A stretch of 64,000 nucleotides of DNA. Origin: Armigeres subalbatus. Taxonomy: Eukaryota > Arthropoda > Insecta > Diptera > Culicidae. Each line of letters opens with the position of its first letter. Position 1 is the stretch's first letter. The translations under genes and the position numbers were made by a program. The DNA is taken from the NCBI RefSeq assembly GCF_024139115.2, contig NC_085140.1:45354180-45418179 (forward strand). The letters are read 5' to 3'. Under the pieces are notes generated by a model. That model made no database searches. It saw nothing but the letters and a program-made list of their open reading frames with translations, and was not told where the DNA came from. This document shows positions 10,816 through 22,942 of this stretch, in pieces.

Positions 10816-13800
10816 TCAGTATACTTCAGATTTCAGTTACGTATTGCTCCAGCTCCAGATGCCAAAAGACCATTTTCACACTTGCATGTCACGAGGCTAA
10901 CCCACAAAGATGATACTCCACATGTACCGGCAAAAATAAAAAATCCTATCAGACTGGGAATCCAAATCCAACGCATTCGTTATGGTGTTGATTTGTAGCC
11001 CGCGTTTATAAGCACTAGATCAATTAAGATAAGTAATATCAAACGTTTAAAAAGATGATGAACAACCAATAATGCAACCAGAATGAGGTTATTGCATGAA
11101 GTTACATGTAAGTTAAGAAATTCGTCGCTGCAGCTCTCATTGATTTGTAGGTCTGAAGTGAAGAAGTAGCATACCTAACATTTAACTAGCCAAAGAGGTT
11201 AAAGTGACAGGGATAAAAAGCAAACAAATTCTGCTAAAGATTATAGCATTTATTCAATGCCTGATAGGTTGCCTTGTTCCGGCAGATCAGAACGCACTGC
11301 ATAAGTAATTTTGTAGGCCAAAACATCGACGGAAATACAGAAATCGTCGGCGTGATCCAACCGCAATTATGGCGCGCGCGAATGCGGCGTCAGTAGTTCA
11401 ATAAGTTCGGCGAGCGTGGCGCGGCGCACAGGTCATTGGTGGTACTAGCTAACCATCAAGCACTCATTACTGACTGCAGGATGATATACAAACAACGTGG
11501 TGACTTTGGCTTACTAAGACGGATACTGCCGTTTAACTCTCTGAAAGAAGCAGCTAAGGCATACAATCAACAAATCAACTTGGTAAACTGAAAGCATGTT
11601 CTAGTAATGTAGATTACCATAAAAGATGATAGAAAAATAAGCATTCTTATCTTTATAATGCGACCAATAGCCATGACTATAGTAAAGGTGTCGATAATAA
11701 AGTAATACATAATAACTCATAATAATTCATACCAGCCAAAAAGATCGTATAGATATATGTGTGTCGCTTATAATTTTTAATATGCGCACCCTTAATATAA
11801 TTGATATAGAAACACACAAAATTAATAATCTGCTAATTCGGCATCACACATAAAACTTAACGGATATATATTTTATTAGTAGTTGATTGAGAAGGGTTGT
11901 CTATAAAATGAATGTAGTTAAATCTATGGATTTTTGCCATTAAATATGTGTGGATTTTTAGTGTAACATTTTTTATGTTTATATTGAAAAAAGTAAAAAA
12001 CATATAAAGTTTGTAAATGGGCTCGGTTGCGAACTTCCCGAAAAGAATGGATTGAAGGAGTCTGTCATTAAACAACCCTAACTGTCTGCTTTTTAAACAC
12101 CATTGTTTTTTTTACCTCTAAGTATTGCGCAATAATGACTTTACCACTACTAAGTGATAATCTATATTCGTGATATAGTGTAATATAGTTAGTATTCGAA
12201 AAAATCCCAAAAGTTCGCTATATTTACGAGCTTCATAATACCTACCAAGCAAGAAGTCGATACCACCCAATGCTAACATGTTTCAACCGCAATGTATGAT
12301 TCAATATCGATTGAAAGCTTTTCGCAGTGTCATCACACCACATCACAGTTGCGCAAAGTCAGTTCAACAAAAGTCGGAACTCACCACACATGCTGAAGCC
12401 ATGAACTTCAGTGAAACACCATCGTTCCCATTCCATCATCCACTGTTATTTTGTTTGCCTCCTTTTCATCACGAATCTGATCACGTCAGGTATTTAAAAA
12501 TAATTCAATCGGATAATGTATTTTCTCTGAATGTTTTGATGGATAATTCTTCCTTATCCATTAGGTGATGGATCAGATCAAGGAAATCGATTAACGGTAA
12601 CGATCCTATATTATACCGTTTCGAAGCGTCAAAGCAAAGCAACAGTGGAGTATAAGTTCTAGAAAAGGAACAATATTATTATTTAATAAATGATTTTTAT
12701 TGGTTTTTGAAACCTTTTCAAATTTTAAAGTAACAGGGCAAAAACTGCGTTATTTATGAAAATCTTAAAAATTAGGGAAAGGTAAACAATGACTTTTGAC
12801 AGTAACACTGCTTGTGTGTGAACAGTTGTCATTAAACTTATTTGTATTGAATAGCTTAAAATTAAGTAAATATTTACTAATGTCACGCTATATAATTAAA
12901 CTTTTATTTAGCTAGTGTTGCTTAGACATTATGACATTGGATCTACAACGATTTGGGAGTTAAAGGATATTTTCGGATGAAAACGATTAAACAGTGTTCA
13001 ATATAACTTTTGGTATTATTTTTGGAGTAGAACACTGTTAGATGGGGACTTCTTACCAACAAAACTGTTGTTTGTTAGAAGAGCATGAGCGAGATCTTAA
13101 TCACACATTCGTAGATTGGGAAGCTCCTGCGAATAAAACATTTAGAACGAGGAGGGATTTGGGTTAGTAATGGTGTTATTTCCTCAAAAGGTTATTTAGT
13201 CGATCGATTTTGTTAGAGCATTTTAACGGTGAAGATGTCGCGCTACTGATGATGGATGTGGTATGACGTTTAAGCACTTCATTTCGATTCGCGTATAGAA
13301 CATTCATTTGAACAAAACAAACGTGAAAAGCAACAATCGTAAAAATATTATGAATTCTTTTCGTTCTATTTACTTATCTAAGTGTAGTTATTTCAAATGA
13401 TACAAATGAAAATAAAGCAACTAAAATAACCCATAAACATTTTCTTGACATTTTATTTAATGACCAATTAACAACGAATAGAATATAAATTTTCCATTAT
13501 TATCTGTGAGTACAGTATGCTTTGTTAGATATAGATCGTTAACCTTCTTGGCTGTGTTAGAATAGAATCATCTTTCATATAGTTCATATTAAACAGATGA
13601 AGTACCCAGCGTTCAGCATCCTTAGCTTCTACTAATGTACACTGAAACAAATATATACTTTACAACGGTTATAGTAACTATAGGTTCTTCCTTGTAACAT
13701 TTCGCATGTACAAACAAATAATAACTTGAAATAGATTCGATCGGTAAAACTATTTTATCGCTAAGCTTGTTTCATGAAGTAGATTTGTGATCGTCTGTTT

Positions 13801-14965
13801 CAATGTGTCTGGCTAGTGGGTTCTAGCGTACACTTAGTAAAAATCTAGAAGTACAAAAGAAGAAAGGGTAGGCAGAACGGTTTAACGACGATTTATTAAA
13901 GTAGCGATATAAGTGCTAGAGTTTAGTGGTAACATTATATGTCTAAGTTCAATAAATGTAGTCATCAAAAGGGTAAGATTATCATTTCATTGGCACATGA
14001 TGCAGTCTAAAAGCTAAATTTTATTTGTAAGGTTTTTTGCGAAAAACTCGATGCGCAGATATAACAAAGCACTTAATGAAAATTCTATCATACAAAATAT
14101 ACAATTTACAACATTAGATTGTGGAATAAGTCACCAATGGAAAAAAGTAAACAAGTGATTCTTAGTTCTAAATTCGATGAAGATTTTCTTGCTAACCGTC
14201 GCAAAAATGAGGTCAGAGTCATTTCTTTCACTCACACTCGCGCACAGCAATTTTACGCGGTCTAAAGTAGACAGAAGCAAAAATTTTGGATTCCTCAGAG
14301 TCCGATTGTCTCCGCGGGAGTACTCCAGTGCCGGAGGTGAGGATAACCGCTGGAGCTGGATTCTGAGTGATAGCAACTACAGTGCGGGAGAATAGAGATA
14401 TCGAAAGAAGTAAAGTTTGGTACATCGCCAACCGGTTACGTATAGCGATAAGCACAACATAGAACGGAGATGATCCAAGAAAAGTTAAATCGTGCAACAA
14501 ATTCGTAATGGAGAACGACATCAAAATGCCTAAAATTTTCCAAATCAGTTGGATTCGACAAAGCAGCAATCTTTTTCTTGTATATCGACTTCGATTTTAA
14601 GCACACATCTACAAGCACGGACTAAATTTCACTCTAATTGATACTAAATAAGCTAAGCTGGGCGATGGTCTTTTCCGGCAAATTAGAGATAAAATTTGTT
14701 CACTACACAGTGACACACAAGCGGGTTTGGATTGTTCGCGTACGCGTGACTTTCCATCAAGCGTAACAAGCGTAGTTTGGGTTTAAAAACGTCGTTTATC
14801 GAAACTTACATTTAAGCAAGTTGCGCAAGCGTTTTAAAGGCGGCGGGTATGTGTCAAAATAATTTGGGTCTTCAAAGAGGGCTGACTCGCTTGGTAACGC
14901 TTCAAATAGGTAAGTGCGCGAAGTAGGCCCCTTTGCTATATAATGGTGCGTACAATAAACACTTT
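10816..14965. other. AT-rich stretch, no gene recognised
   Basis: There are only small open frames (11857-12075 minus, 12278-12568 plus, 14131-14569 minus), none with a recognisable motif. 11330-11440 is GC-rich and shares the short word GGCGAGCGTGGCGC with the LINE remnant near 9232, so it may be a trace of the same repeat family. The last kilobase lies downstream of the minus-strand gene ending at 14972 and may hold its 3' UTR. A complement of AATAAA is present near 14019. Confidence 0.4.
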
Positions 14966-14971
14966 ACAAAA

Positions 14972-15611
14972 TCATCGTGCGAATAATGTGATGATGGCAA
15001 TGATCAAAGCAATTACAGTAATGTAGTCAAGAGTACTATTGGCTAAGCCGTGGGTACATGCTAGCACTACATGCTGCGGTTGAACGATGCTATTGCTGCT
15101 TCGCTTTCCTGGCTTCCGCTCGTTTGCTCGATCCACTGGGCTGCTTCGACCGTCGTCAGGGTGATCGTCGTTGTTCGTTCGTCTTCGTAACTCGTTTCGT
15201 CTTCGGTGGTGTAACCTTCTCAAACTCGTCAAGTGGCTCAACCCTAGGGTCTTCTGGTTGTTCCATTTGGCACTTCGGCCCTACTCGATTGAACTACTTT
15301 TCTATTCAGCTTCCTCGCACCATCGACGTCCTCAACGAAAATTTCCGGAATCTGTATTTCGCTTCGAACGCATATCCGGCATCGATCTGGATTTCGTTCA
15401 CGAATGTCACGCGCCGTTCCGCTGCGAACTCATTGCCAAAATCGGTGAGGCTCACGTTTCAGAATCAGTTGTAGTGGATTCTATCTCCGGATTCGTGAGC
15501 TGCCGATTGCCTTCGGCACCAGTAGCACCGTCGAGCTCGCAGCAATCCAGCTCAAACTCGTGCAGATCTTCCTCGATCGTATCCAGATGGGTGCCATGGG
15601 TAAAGCTAGCA
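14972..15611 (-). CDS. C-terminal block with hydrophobic tail
   Basis: After a CTGCTAG acceptor-like site the frame reads [19 protein letters not shown] and [14 protein letters not shown]. Then, with shifts, it reads [55 protein letters not shown] and [20 protein letters not shown]. The end is a run [15 protein letters not shown] followed by AR and a TGA at 14972-14974. A single hydrophobic stretch at the extreme C-terminus, preceded by basic residues, fits a tail anchor with the body in the cytosol. Membrane destination is unknown. Confidence 0.5.
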
Positions 15612-18600
15612 GATCGATAGAAACTATCCAGTTCTTGGTATCTAGTGTTAGCGCAAGTAGTGACAGATTTGTGTTTGTAGTGGTGTTATTAGTGTTGTCG
15701 TGTTGTTGTTGGTAGCGGACACCCATGCTGATCGGATGCACCACAATGATTGCTCTACACGCATTCTCGTGATGGTGATGTTACCTGTCGGTGTTGGACT
15801 TTTGATGCCGAAGATCATCGCCAGCTCTTCGGAAGATTGTATTGCGATTCGATATCCGACGGCGAACGCGCACCAGGGTGACGCACCAGTCGCTCCTACC
15901 GGAACCAGGAATAACCTCCACAAAGTGGAATCAGCGCTGGCTCGACCGAGCTCTCCGCTGAGATTTACTGCCATTGGACTTGAGCATTCGCTCGACGAGA
16001 GCAAATTGCAGGACAGGATCTGACGACTTGGGAACTGTTCCGTCTCACTCGATGATTTACGGTCATCCGATGTCACTGAAGAACCACGAATATCACTCAG
16101 TTCTAAACTGGATTCTTTACTATATTTTCTTCCTCGAACGCTTCCGTTTGGTTTTCCAAAGGCACTGAATTAATCGTTATCTGCACATCATTTTCAATTC
16201 CACACTCCTCATAATAAATCAATCTCTCTTCTGTACTCTTCTTATCTGAATCAGACTCCAACGGATTAATACTCTCCGGCTCTCATAATCCTCTCGATCA
16301 GAGACTTATCTTCCTCCTTTACCCCACCAAGCTCATCCAACTGTTCTGACATCGTTTGGACACTTTTCGAACGTCTCCTCGCCATCGATTTGTGGCGCCA
16401 ATTTGATCAACCCCGATAGCACCGATTTCCTCGGTGCTTCCACCTGAGCTGCGTTACCATCATTACTCGATTAATCATTCCATGGCACAACATCGCCGCA
16501 TTGGAGGTATCCTCAATATCTTTGACTAGCTTCTCCTCATCCAACTGTTCGGTGTTTCACCACATTTTCAACATCTCCACAGTTCTTGCAGCCTCTGCCA
16601 CTTGGTCGATTTCGGTTCATCCCCTTGACCGACGATTTTCTGCTGCCCGACAACTGCGATCGGTTTATTTTCGGTTTTGTCTCGGGACTGGTCCCGCTGG
16701 AATACCGACTTAGTTTCCTGCGCAGCTCTGCCAAATCCATCCAGCTTCTCGCTGGTATCTTTCGCTTCCTGCGCGATTGCATTCAGGATATCTTCAAATT
16801 CTGCTTTGTGCTTCGCCCCACAATCACCGGACCATCTCCGCTGGTCTTTGCAGTCCTCTGAGTCGGACTGCTCGGTGTACTCTGCTTCGAAACCTGGGAT
16901 GTTCCTTTTCGTGTGTGACGATTTCAACGTCGAGGGAAGATTGAACACCGCTCCGCCGGTGATTTTTGGTGAACCGCTCTTGGCTCGAGAAACCGCACTT
17001 TGTTGTTCGAACTTTTTCAAAGACTTCTTCGACTTGGGTATCACCAAAACATCCGATGGGGTGTCTTCGACTTCCGGTTTTGTTTGGGTGACCTGCTCTA
17101 TTCGATGGTAGTCATCGAGGTTGCCACCGGAAGGCTTGGCTGCGTCCGCTGAATCAAGTTGTAGATGTTGGAGCAAGGGAGTTGTTCGTTGCCTTGTGAC
17201 TGTTGCGCTTTCTCTTGACATCTTCTGATGCTGCGTTGAGGGTTTGTCCTCGATTGAGGCTTCCGTGGCGAGATAGCTTGGCGATCTACAGTCTGGGGTG
17301 GTCTTTTCGCGACGCAGCTGTCGGAACGCAGATCGTCCGATACAAGATCGGAGAGCGTTTCGAGATGAAACGCGATTTTTCTGTTGGCAGGATGAGCACT
17401 CAGATAATCCGTATTAGGGGATGGCGGGATTGGTCCGATGGGAATACCGAAAGGGGTTGGACCTCCAAGCTTGCAACGTTTCGTTGGCTCGTTTTCTTCT
17501 GCGAGTTGACGTCGTCAGTTCATGTTGGGTTCGGATTCAGACGATCGCCACTGTCGTCTTCCTCATCGTAGTCAGGTAGGCTTGATTGGTTGGCGATTAA
17601 ATAGATGTGGGAACGTCGCAGTTCTGCGCGATCGACGAATCTTCGTCACTAAGTCGAAGGCTCTTATAGATGGCTTCTAGTTCGTTGATAGCATCTTCCA
17701 AATTGGCATTCTTCTGCTTTTGGATAATTCTTCCTCCGAACAGGAGTTGCGCTTGTAATTCCTCAGTGGGTGGAGGCGGTGGACTTCTTACATAGTGCAC
17801 ATTGGTAGGAGTGTTGGAGTCACGTTCTGCGCTAAACTTGCGATATGTTGACGTAGGAACGGGTGCTTGTGTTGACTGTGCAATGTTTTGGCAACATATT
17901 CTTCATATTTGTTTTGGGAGGCGAACGGAACTTCTCCTTAGAGTCCTAGGCTTGCCGGAGGTATAGCCGCCATTGATCACATTGTGCTGATCCTCTGGCT
18001 GATCGCCGCAGATGAGGTTACTTAGCTCTCTGGATAAATCGTGGATTCGACGGTTCATTGCTTCCAGGGCACGAGCTGGACACTGACGGGAGTTCACACC
18101 GGTACCTGTTGTCTACGATCAGCAGCCCGTCCCGTCGTTGAACAGAGCTTTGATCTTATATCTTCGCCAGAAAGCGGACGCGGATTGTGAGGAGTTTTCG
18201 AGGATTGCTCCTGGGGTTCTTGTTTGAGGGCGTGTTCGCATGTAAGCCGTAGTTCCGTAGATTGGCTGCGTGCTGGTCGGAGCTGCCTGTTGCATCTGTT
18301 GTGATGGTTCGTAGGGTTCGAATGTCCGATCTTGTATTTGAATTGGCTTGCGTGATCGAGGCGTTACGTCCGTTACATAACGGTACTCGTTTGGCCGTTT
18401 GGCTGTTTGATGCTGTTGTTGTGGCTGCGCCTGTTGCAGTGGCTGCGCATGTTGCTGTGGCTGCATGTTGCTGTGGTTGATGGTGTGGTGTTGGTGGTTG
18501 GGATGCAGAACTATGTAGCCCTGGTTAGGAGAACGGATTGATTGCTGTGGATGTCGGAAATGTATCGTTTCTGTGTCGGTTCTGGCTGCACTGAAGCAGG

Positions 18601-19733
18601 CCGTGGTGGAATCACGGCATGCATGTTTATAAACCTTGAGGGTTAGACGGCTGTTGTTGAGAGTGATGTTTGATCCCCAGAGCCGATCATCACTAGTGCA
18701 TTTGCCGTTCGGTTGAAATGTTTCTATTTTGTTGAGACGTTCATCTGGTAGCGATCGAGGCGTGGAAATAGGCCGCATTGGGATGCCCAATTGTGAGCCT
18801 ACGCTGCGGATCTCTTGGAGGAACTGGTGGAGGACTTCAGTTGAGTCCTCATGGAATTTGCTTTACTTTGAATGTAGAAACTGTTTTCATACGTAACCGA
18901 GGGGTTGACCTGGAATACTTGTTGGGGCTGAGCATAGGGATTCGGAGGATGGATGTGATGAGGCACATTGGTGAGACTAGAGAATTTCTGAGACTGGGGT
19001 GCGTCCCCATTGGGTGACAATCGGTGAACGTTGTCTACTGATTGAATGCTTCCGTGAAGCATGCTGGGAGAAATGGGCTGCGTATGCCAGCGACTTACGG
19101 GACTACCTTCGCCATCTTTTGACATTCGCTTCAAATATCTTTCAGTTCTCGCCGAACGGGACTTCCTGTGCGAACCACCACTTTGATTTCCCAAGCTATC
19201 ATCGCTCCTGAATCTGGTCATGGATGATGATCTATGTGACCCTTGATCGCTTTCTTCGCCCTCCTTCGTTTTTCCACGGTCCAACCGTGATCCCCTTTCC
19301 ATCGAACCCATCGAAACTACATACTTATCGATCGAGTTAACGCTATCGCTCTCTCTGAAACCGTAACTATTTTGTTCTGATTCTGACTAACGACTATGTG
19401 ATCGAATGTTTAATTTGTTGGATCGCTTTTGCGATTCTTCATTCAACGTGCTCGTCTGCGATACGGCTTGCGTTCGGTTGCTCTTCAGCGGCAGAAAACC
19501 CGCCTTTCGATCTCTTCCGAGCTGAGTCGTACTCAGTTCCTTCTTTGTGCTGTTTTCCGACGGAACAGATTCCCAATAGACCACTTTTTGTCCTTGCCGT
19601 CCTTGGAGGCGCCGTTACTGTTCTTATTTGAGACCTTGTCCATGTCGCGCTTCTGCTGCTGCTGTTGTACGTGCAAGGTTATGTCCTTTGGTAGGGGCAA
19701 CTGGGGCCTCCAGGGCGAAGCCGTCTGAACAGT
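14972..19733 (-). CDS. Multi-exon locus for an unidentified low-complexity protein with a hydrophobic C-terminal tail (frames broken)
   Basis: The minus strand carries protein-like sequence for about 4.7 kb. It has Ser/Lys/Arg-rich, Gln/His-rich and Pro-rich tracts, acidic stretches, and a final segment ending in a hydrophobic run just before the stop at 14972-14974. A good acceptor, a pyrimidine tract ending CTTTTAG, precedes the coding sequence at 19733. Other acceptor-like sites precede 16167 (AATTCAG) and about 15611 (CTGCTAG). Continuous protein-like reading needs many frame changes and one in-frame TAG at 19387. These could be sequence errors or pseudogene damage. Plus-strand frames here are antisense shadows. 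The architecture suggests a disordered scaffold anchored in a membrane by its tail. I do not recognise the family, and the first exon lies outside the readable part. Confidence 0.55.
15800..16167 (-). CDS. Exon-like block after an acceptor at 16168
   Basis: An AATTCAG acceptor-like site at 16168-16174 is followed by [40 protein letters not shown] and [17 protein letters not shown] in one frame, to about 15950. The frame continues through less protein-like sequence to [20 protein letters not shown] donor-like CAG|GTAACA follows at about 15784, so an intron of roughly 170 bases with AAC repeats may separate it from the last block. Confidence 0.45.
16271..17500 (-). CDS. Second half of the locus, charged region
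   Basis: A frame with [20 protein letters not shown] (about 17390-17450) passes into [19 protein letters not shown] neighbouring frame carries [17 protein letters not shown] and then runs open from 17221 to 16568 with [54 protein letters not shown] and [19 protein letters not shown]. Further on, [20 protein letters not shown] occurs near 16290-16350. Content is Lys/Glu/Ser-rich with short helices. At least two frame changes are needed. Confidence 0.5.
17520..18097 (-). CDS. Helical and proline-rich part of the locus
   Basis: [19 protein letters not shown] at about 18005-18065 has a heptad-like helix pattern. After a frame change near 17900, [11 protein letters not shown] and a PPPPP run (about 17770) lead to [20 protein letters not shown] near 17650-17710, also helical. 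One base appears missing near 17640: shifting frame there gives [17 protein letters not shown] and then [15 protein letters not shown] to about 17525. These short helices could be protein-binding segments. No named domain is recognised. Confidence 0.5.
18119..18797 (-). CDS. Central Gln/His-rich part of the locus
   Basis: A one-base shift relative to the preceding part gives [19 protein letters not shown] and then a long frame. It contains [16 protein letters not shown], a stretch with [11 protein letters not shown], a Gln/His-rich block around 18400-18500 ([18 protein letters not shown]) and [19 protein letters not shown]. Glutamine codons are mostly CAG/CAA. It ends near [14 protein letters not shown] at 18119. 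Such tracts are typical of long disordered insect proteins. Confidence 0.5.
18799..19733 (-). CDS. N-terminal part of the locus (basic, Ser-rich)
   Basis: From the acceptor at 19733 the frame reads [13 protein letters not shown], a short Gln run, then a Met at 19643 (MDKVSNK) and [13 protein letters not shown] one-base shift leads to DRKAGFLPL. That frame runs to a TAG at 19387 and continues unchanged beyond it ([20 protein letters not shown]), then passes through [31 protein letters not shown] and a Pro/Tyr/Gln-rich stretch to a stop at 18799. [10 protein letters not shown] and [15 protein letters not shown] look like conserved basic motifs. Which Met is used is uncertain because the upstream frame is open to the acceptor. 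Confidence 0.55.
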
Positions 19734-19736
19734 CTA

Positions 19737-20146
19737 AAAGTAGAACGAAGAGCGAAGGAAAATAAATTAGTGATTGATTGCATGGGCCTATGCGGTGGGG
19801 ATAGTCGCTGTATAGTGCAGTAAAATAGAGAAATGTTAAAAATGTTAAATGTTTGCAATAGCCCTGATGGAAAACGTAACCTAATTCGATTTCAATGGTA
19901 TTTGTTATGTAAATGAAGTCAGTGTTCAGATAAACCATACCTTTAAAATACAAGAATCGGCAAAGCAGCACATACCAACATCTTTCAAAATAGGTGTTTG
20001 TTCTAATAAATTGCACTGAAGACACTGGAATACATCAGTCTGCATTAAAGAGCCACACTTCCAGTTTCAAGAAAACACAAGTTTCATTTCCGTTTAAGTG
20101 GCGTCGCAATATCTACCCATCGCTTCTTGGTGGTTTTAAATTCGAT
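19737..20146. other. Probable intron or upstream sequence of the minus-strand locus
   Basis: Upstream of the acceptor at 19733 the minus strand shows a pyrimidine-rich run and then AT-rich sequence with only shadow frames. No second upstream exon is recognised before the repeats that begin near 20147. Confidence 0.4.
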
Positions 20147-20570
20147 GTGTTTCATATCAGAAACAAAACAGAATAAGTTGCAGAATTAATAACACTTCGG
20201 TTCATTGCTGTACGACAAAGTTTCTGATATGTTGCAAAAATACTTTAGCTCAGCTGAGCAGTTTTTATTTTGACAGTCCCTGCATATTCGTATCAGGTAC
20301 AATGAAGTTACAAATGACTTTGTTGTTTATGTAGTGCACTTTGTAGCAGAATTTCCCAAATAAATTGTTGGTGTGATAGTTATAGTAGAAGGTTGCAAAT
20401 CTCAAGGTCCATGGTTCGATTCGGTTGGTTTGTGTTTTATGTTCTTTAGCCGCAAGATGTTGCAAATAGGCTCCACCTCTTGCGCTTTTTGTGTCTAAAG
20501 GAGTTCCAAATACGACGCGTGTAGCATAAGTCAGACTAGTAATCACACACAGTTGTTGTTACACACTGAG
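20147..20570 (+). mobile_element. SINE-like dispersed repeat, copy 1
   Basis: About 420 bases match a second copy at 39247-39664. Both start GTGTTTCATATCAGAA and share AGTTGCAGAATTAATAACAC, CAATGAAGTTACAAATGAC, CTCAAGGTCCATGGTT and CACCTCTTGCGCTTTT. Both contain a Pol III B-box-like GGTTCGATTC (GGTTTGATTCCCGG in the other copy). The end near CACTGAG is also shared. No coding potential. tRNA ancestry is an inference from the B-box-like word; the A box is not convincing. Confidence 0.6.
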
Positions 20571-20844
20571 AAACGAGGTGTTCTTGGCGCGGAATATGAT
20601 CCTATGATGTTTGATAATTGGGAACATAGCAAAAGGCTGTAGTTGATCATTACGCATCAGAGGTGAAGGGCTGTCTTTGGCATAAATAAGTTTTAACATC
20701 AATGATAAATCGATAACCGAAGCAAAACATTGGAAATAGAAAACTATTATTTGTTTATTTATTTATAATTATTTATAATTCATCTAGCATTCAATAGCGT
20801 TAATGAATATCATGACTATTGTCCTCAATAAGGTTCTGCCTTTT

Positions 20845-22219
20845 TAATCGGCTTACAAACCGGGATGTGGTCCAAATGGGATGGTTATAGCCAAATAGAG
20901 TGCGATGAAATCCAATATGCAGCAAAGTACGGTGTCTCAACATTCTTCCTGGATGCTGGTTCATTAGGCCGAATGGAATTCCAAATGTTGCTCTCAAATC
21001 CGCGATTTTGGCGTTTTCGGACCTGTTCAGGATGGTGCTGCAGAAGTGTTTAGTAGATGGCAATTTTCCAGATACGTGGAATATCCAGAAACTAGTGCTG
21101 TTGCGAAACCAGGAAACCGGGGAATCCAGCATCATATAGGTCCATTGTTTGCTGGATAAACTGGGGAAGCTTCTGGAAAGGGTCATCCATAATGGCTACA
21201 CAGTTCACGGAGGAAGACTGGATTATCGGAAAACAGTTCGGATTCCGTGAAGGCAGATCGACTGTGGATGCAATCAGGACAGTAATTGAAGATGCAGAGA
21301 GGGCGTCCAAGAAGAAGAGGAGCGGCAATCGATTCTGCGAGGTAGTGACGATTAACGTTAAAAAATTAACATGCCAGCTAGGAGGCTATAGTCGCAGCAC
21401 TGCATGGAACGCGAATCCCCGACTTCTTATATAAGATCCCTAGGAGCTACTTCCTAAACCGGATTCTGGTTTACGACACGAATTCGGGGCAGAAGTCGAT
21501 CAGGGTTACGGCGGGCGTTCTACAAGGGTCCATACTAGGCCCAACGTTATGGAATGTGATGTACAAAAGGGTGCTGACGCTGAAGTTTTACTGAAGATTT
21601 ACGGATTCGCAGATGATGACGTTCTAACGATAATCGGTGAGTCACTGGAGGAGGTTGAAATGCTGGTGGCGAAAGCGACCGACGCTGTAAAACCTGTATG
21701 AATGGAGAGCGCTGCAGCTGGTCTCACCACAAAACGACGTGAGGCTGGTCAGCAACTGCTAGTAATCCAGCGGATGGAGATTACCATCGGAGGGCGACGA
21801 CATCCCTTCGGTGCGGACTCTGAGACATCTAGGTGTGATGATTGATGACCGTTGAACTTCAACACCCACGTGGATTATTTCTGTAAAAGGCGCTAAAATG
21901 ATCAGTACGTTAGCAAGTATCTGCCGAACGTCGGCGGTCCGAAAGGCAGCAGTAGGCGTCTTCTAACGACAGTATCATACTCGATACTAAGGTACGGAGT
22001 TTCAGCCTGGGGAGCGTGTTTCGCCTAATGGCCATTCGAGTCGCGAGTGCGTACCGAACCATTTCGTCGGAGGCAGTTTGCGTTATCGCTAAGATGATTC
22101 CAATCTGCATAACCCTAGCTGAGGATATCGAGTGCGACCAACGGAGAGATACCAGAAATGTGAGGAAGGCGGTGAGACTGGACTCTATGGTGAAGTGGCA
22201 GCAAGAGTGAGACAATGCG
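20845..22219 (+). mobile_element. Degenerate R1-like LINE, reverse transcriptase
   Basis: In mixed frames the order is: FPDTWNIQKLVLL (about 21065-21105), a damaged SYRPI block, LGKLLERVIHN (about 21160-21190), FREGRSTVDAIRTVIEDAE at 21243-21299, a damaged TAGVPQGSILGPTLWN block at about 21505-21555, and IYGFADDD-like motif C at about 21595-21620. Then come VRTLRHLGVMIDD near 21810 and an ILRYGVSAWGA segment near 21990-22015. These are the RT and thumb blocks of R1/Jockey-superfamily elements. The style of the PDGIPN and REGRST motifs favours R1. Multiple shifts show it is dead. A solo LTR interrupts it at 22220. Confidence 0.72.
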
Positions 22220-22942
22220 TGTTGCGTAAACGCATTTTAAATTAGAACTTCCAATATTTGATAATTCTATAAAATTTAAGCATCCCTAGATCCATAGTAG
22301 CTCTATGTGTAATGTACGTATTATAACTTGAGGAGGTGTAACAATGCAGGAGCTTATTGTGCTTCGTGATAATTTCACCGAATTTCTTTGTAGTGTTGCG
22401 GGAGGTGCACTAGACGCCGATTCTCCCTCAAACAACGGATCAAGGTTTGTCATTTCGCTGTCGGAGAATCATAATTACGGAATATTCCCCGTTGGATATT
22501 AATCCAACAAATATATTTCGTTTAGTTCTCCCTTTGTGTTGTGTTCGTATCAGTAGAGCAAAAAATAGTGGCAGTCCGTATTCTGGTAATAGTTCAAGAG
22601 AGACGTGACGAGATTTAGGTTACCAATTCAGCATGTAGATAGTAGGCACTAATTTAATATTCCAGTTCACTAGACTTAAGTTTAATTTTAGATAATTTTT
22701 ACACACTATTTTTAAGGCTTTTTAGGATATAATTAGTACTGCGTTTTCGTTCGTCAGCTATATCAAAGATTTTCCTTTTGTTTTGTTCTGTTTTGTCCAC
22801 TCACCCGGTGACAGGCCAGGCCTTCACTCCATCCGTTTCCGTCATCGCCGCGTCTTTGCAGGATTGCAAGCAATATAGGCCACAGTCGCATGTGCGCGCT
22901 GGCCTAATGGGGTAGACAGTCCTCAGCATCGTTTACGCAACA
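22220..22942. mobile_element. Solo LTR (BEL/Pao-like) inserted in the LINE
   Basis: The 723-base block starts TGTTGCGTAAACG and ends CGTTTACGCAACA, a 13-base perfect inverted repeat with TG...CA ends. The flanking 5 bases ATGCG are duplicated (22215-22219 and 22943-22947). Removing the block and one copy restores the LINE reading ...DNADNGKW across the junction. A single LTR with no internal region indicates recombination between two LTRs after insertion. The TGTTGCG start and 5-base duplication fit BEL/Pao elements, but the superfamily is inferred. A DNA transposon with 13-base ends is the alternative. Confidence 0.75.

Noticed and set aside
16568..17221. Treating this 217-codon minus frame as a complete gene
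   Set aside because: The same frame is open upstream of its first Met and protein-like sequence continues on both sides, so it is an internal part of the longer locus.
15058..17571. Several plus-strand frames over 100 codons (15058-15474, 15171-15620, 16677-17111, 17203-17571)
   Set aside because: The minus strand has protein-like composition and splice-like signals across the same region, and the plus frames are its shadows.
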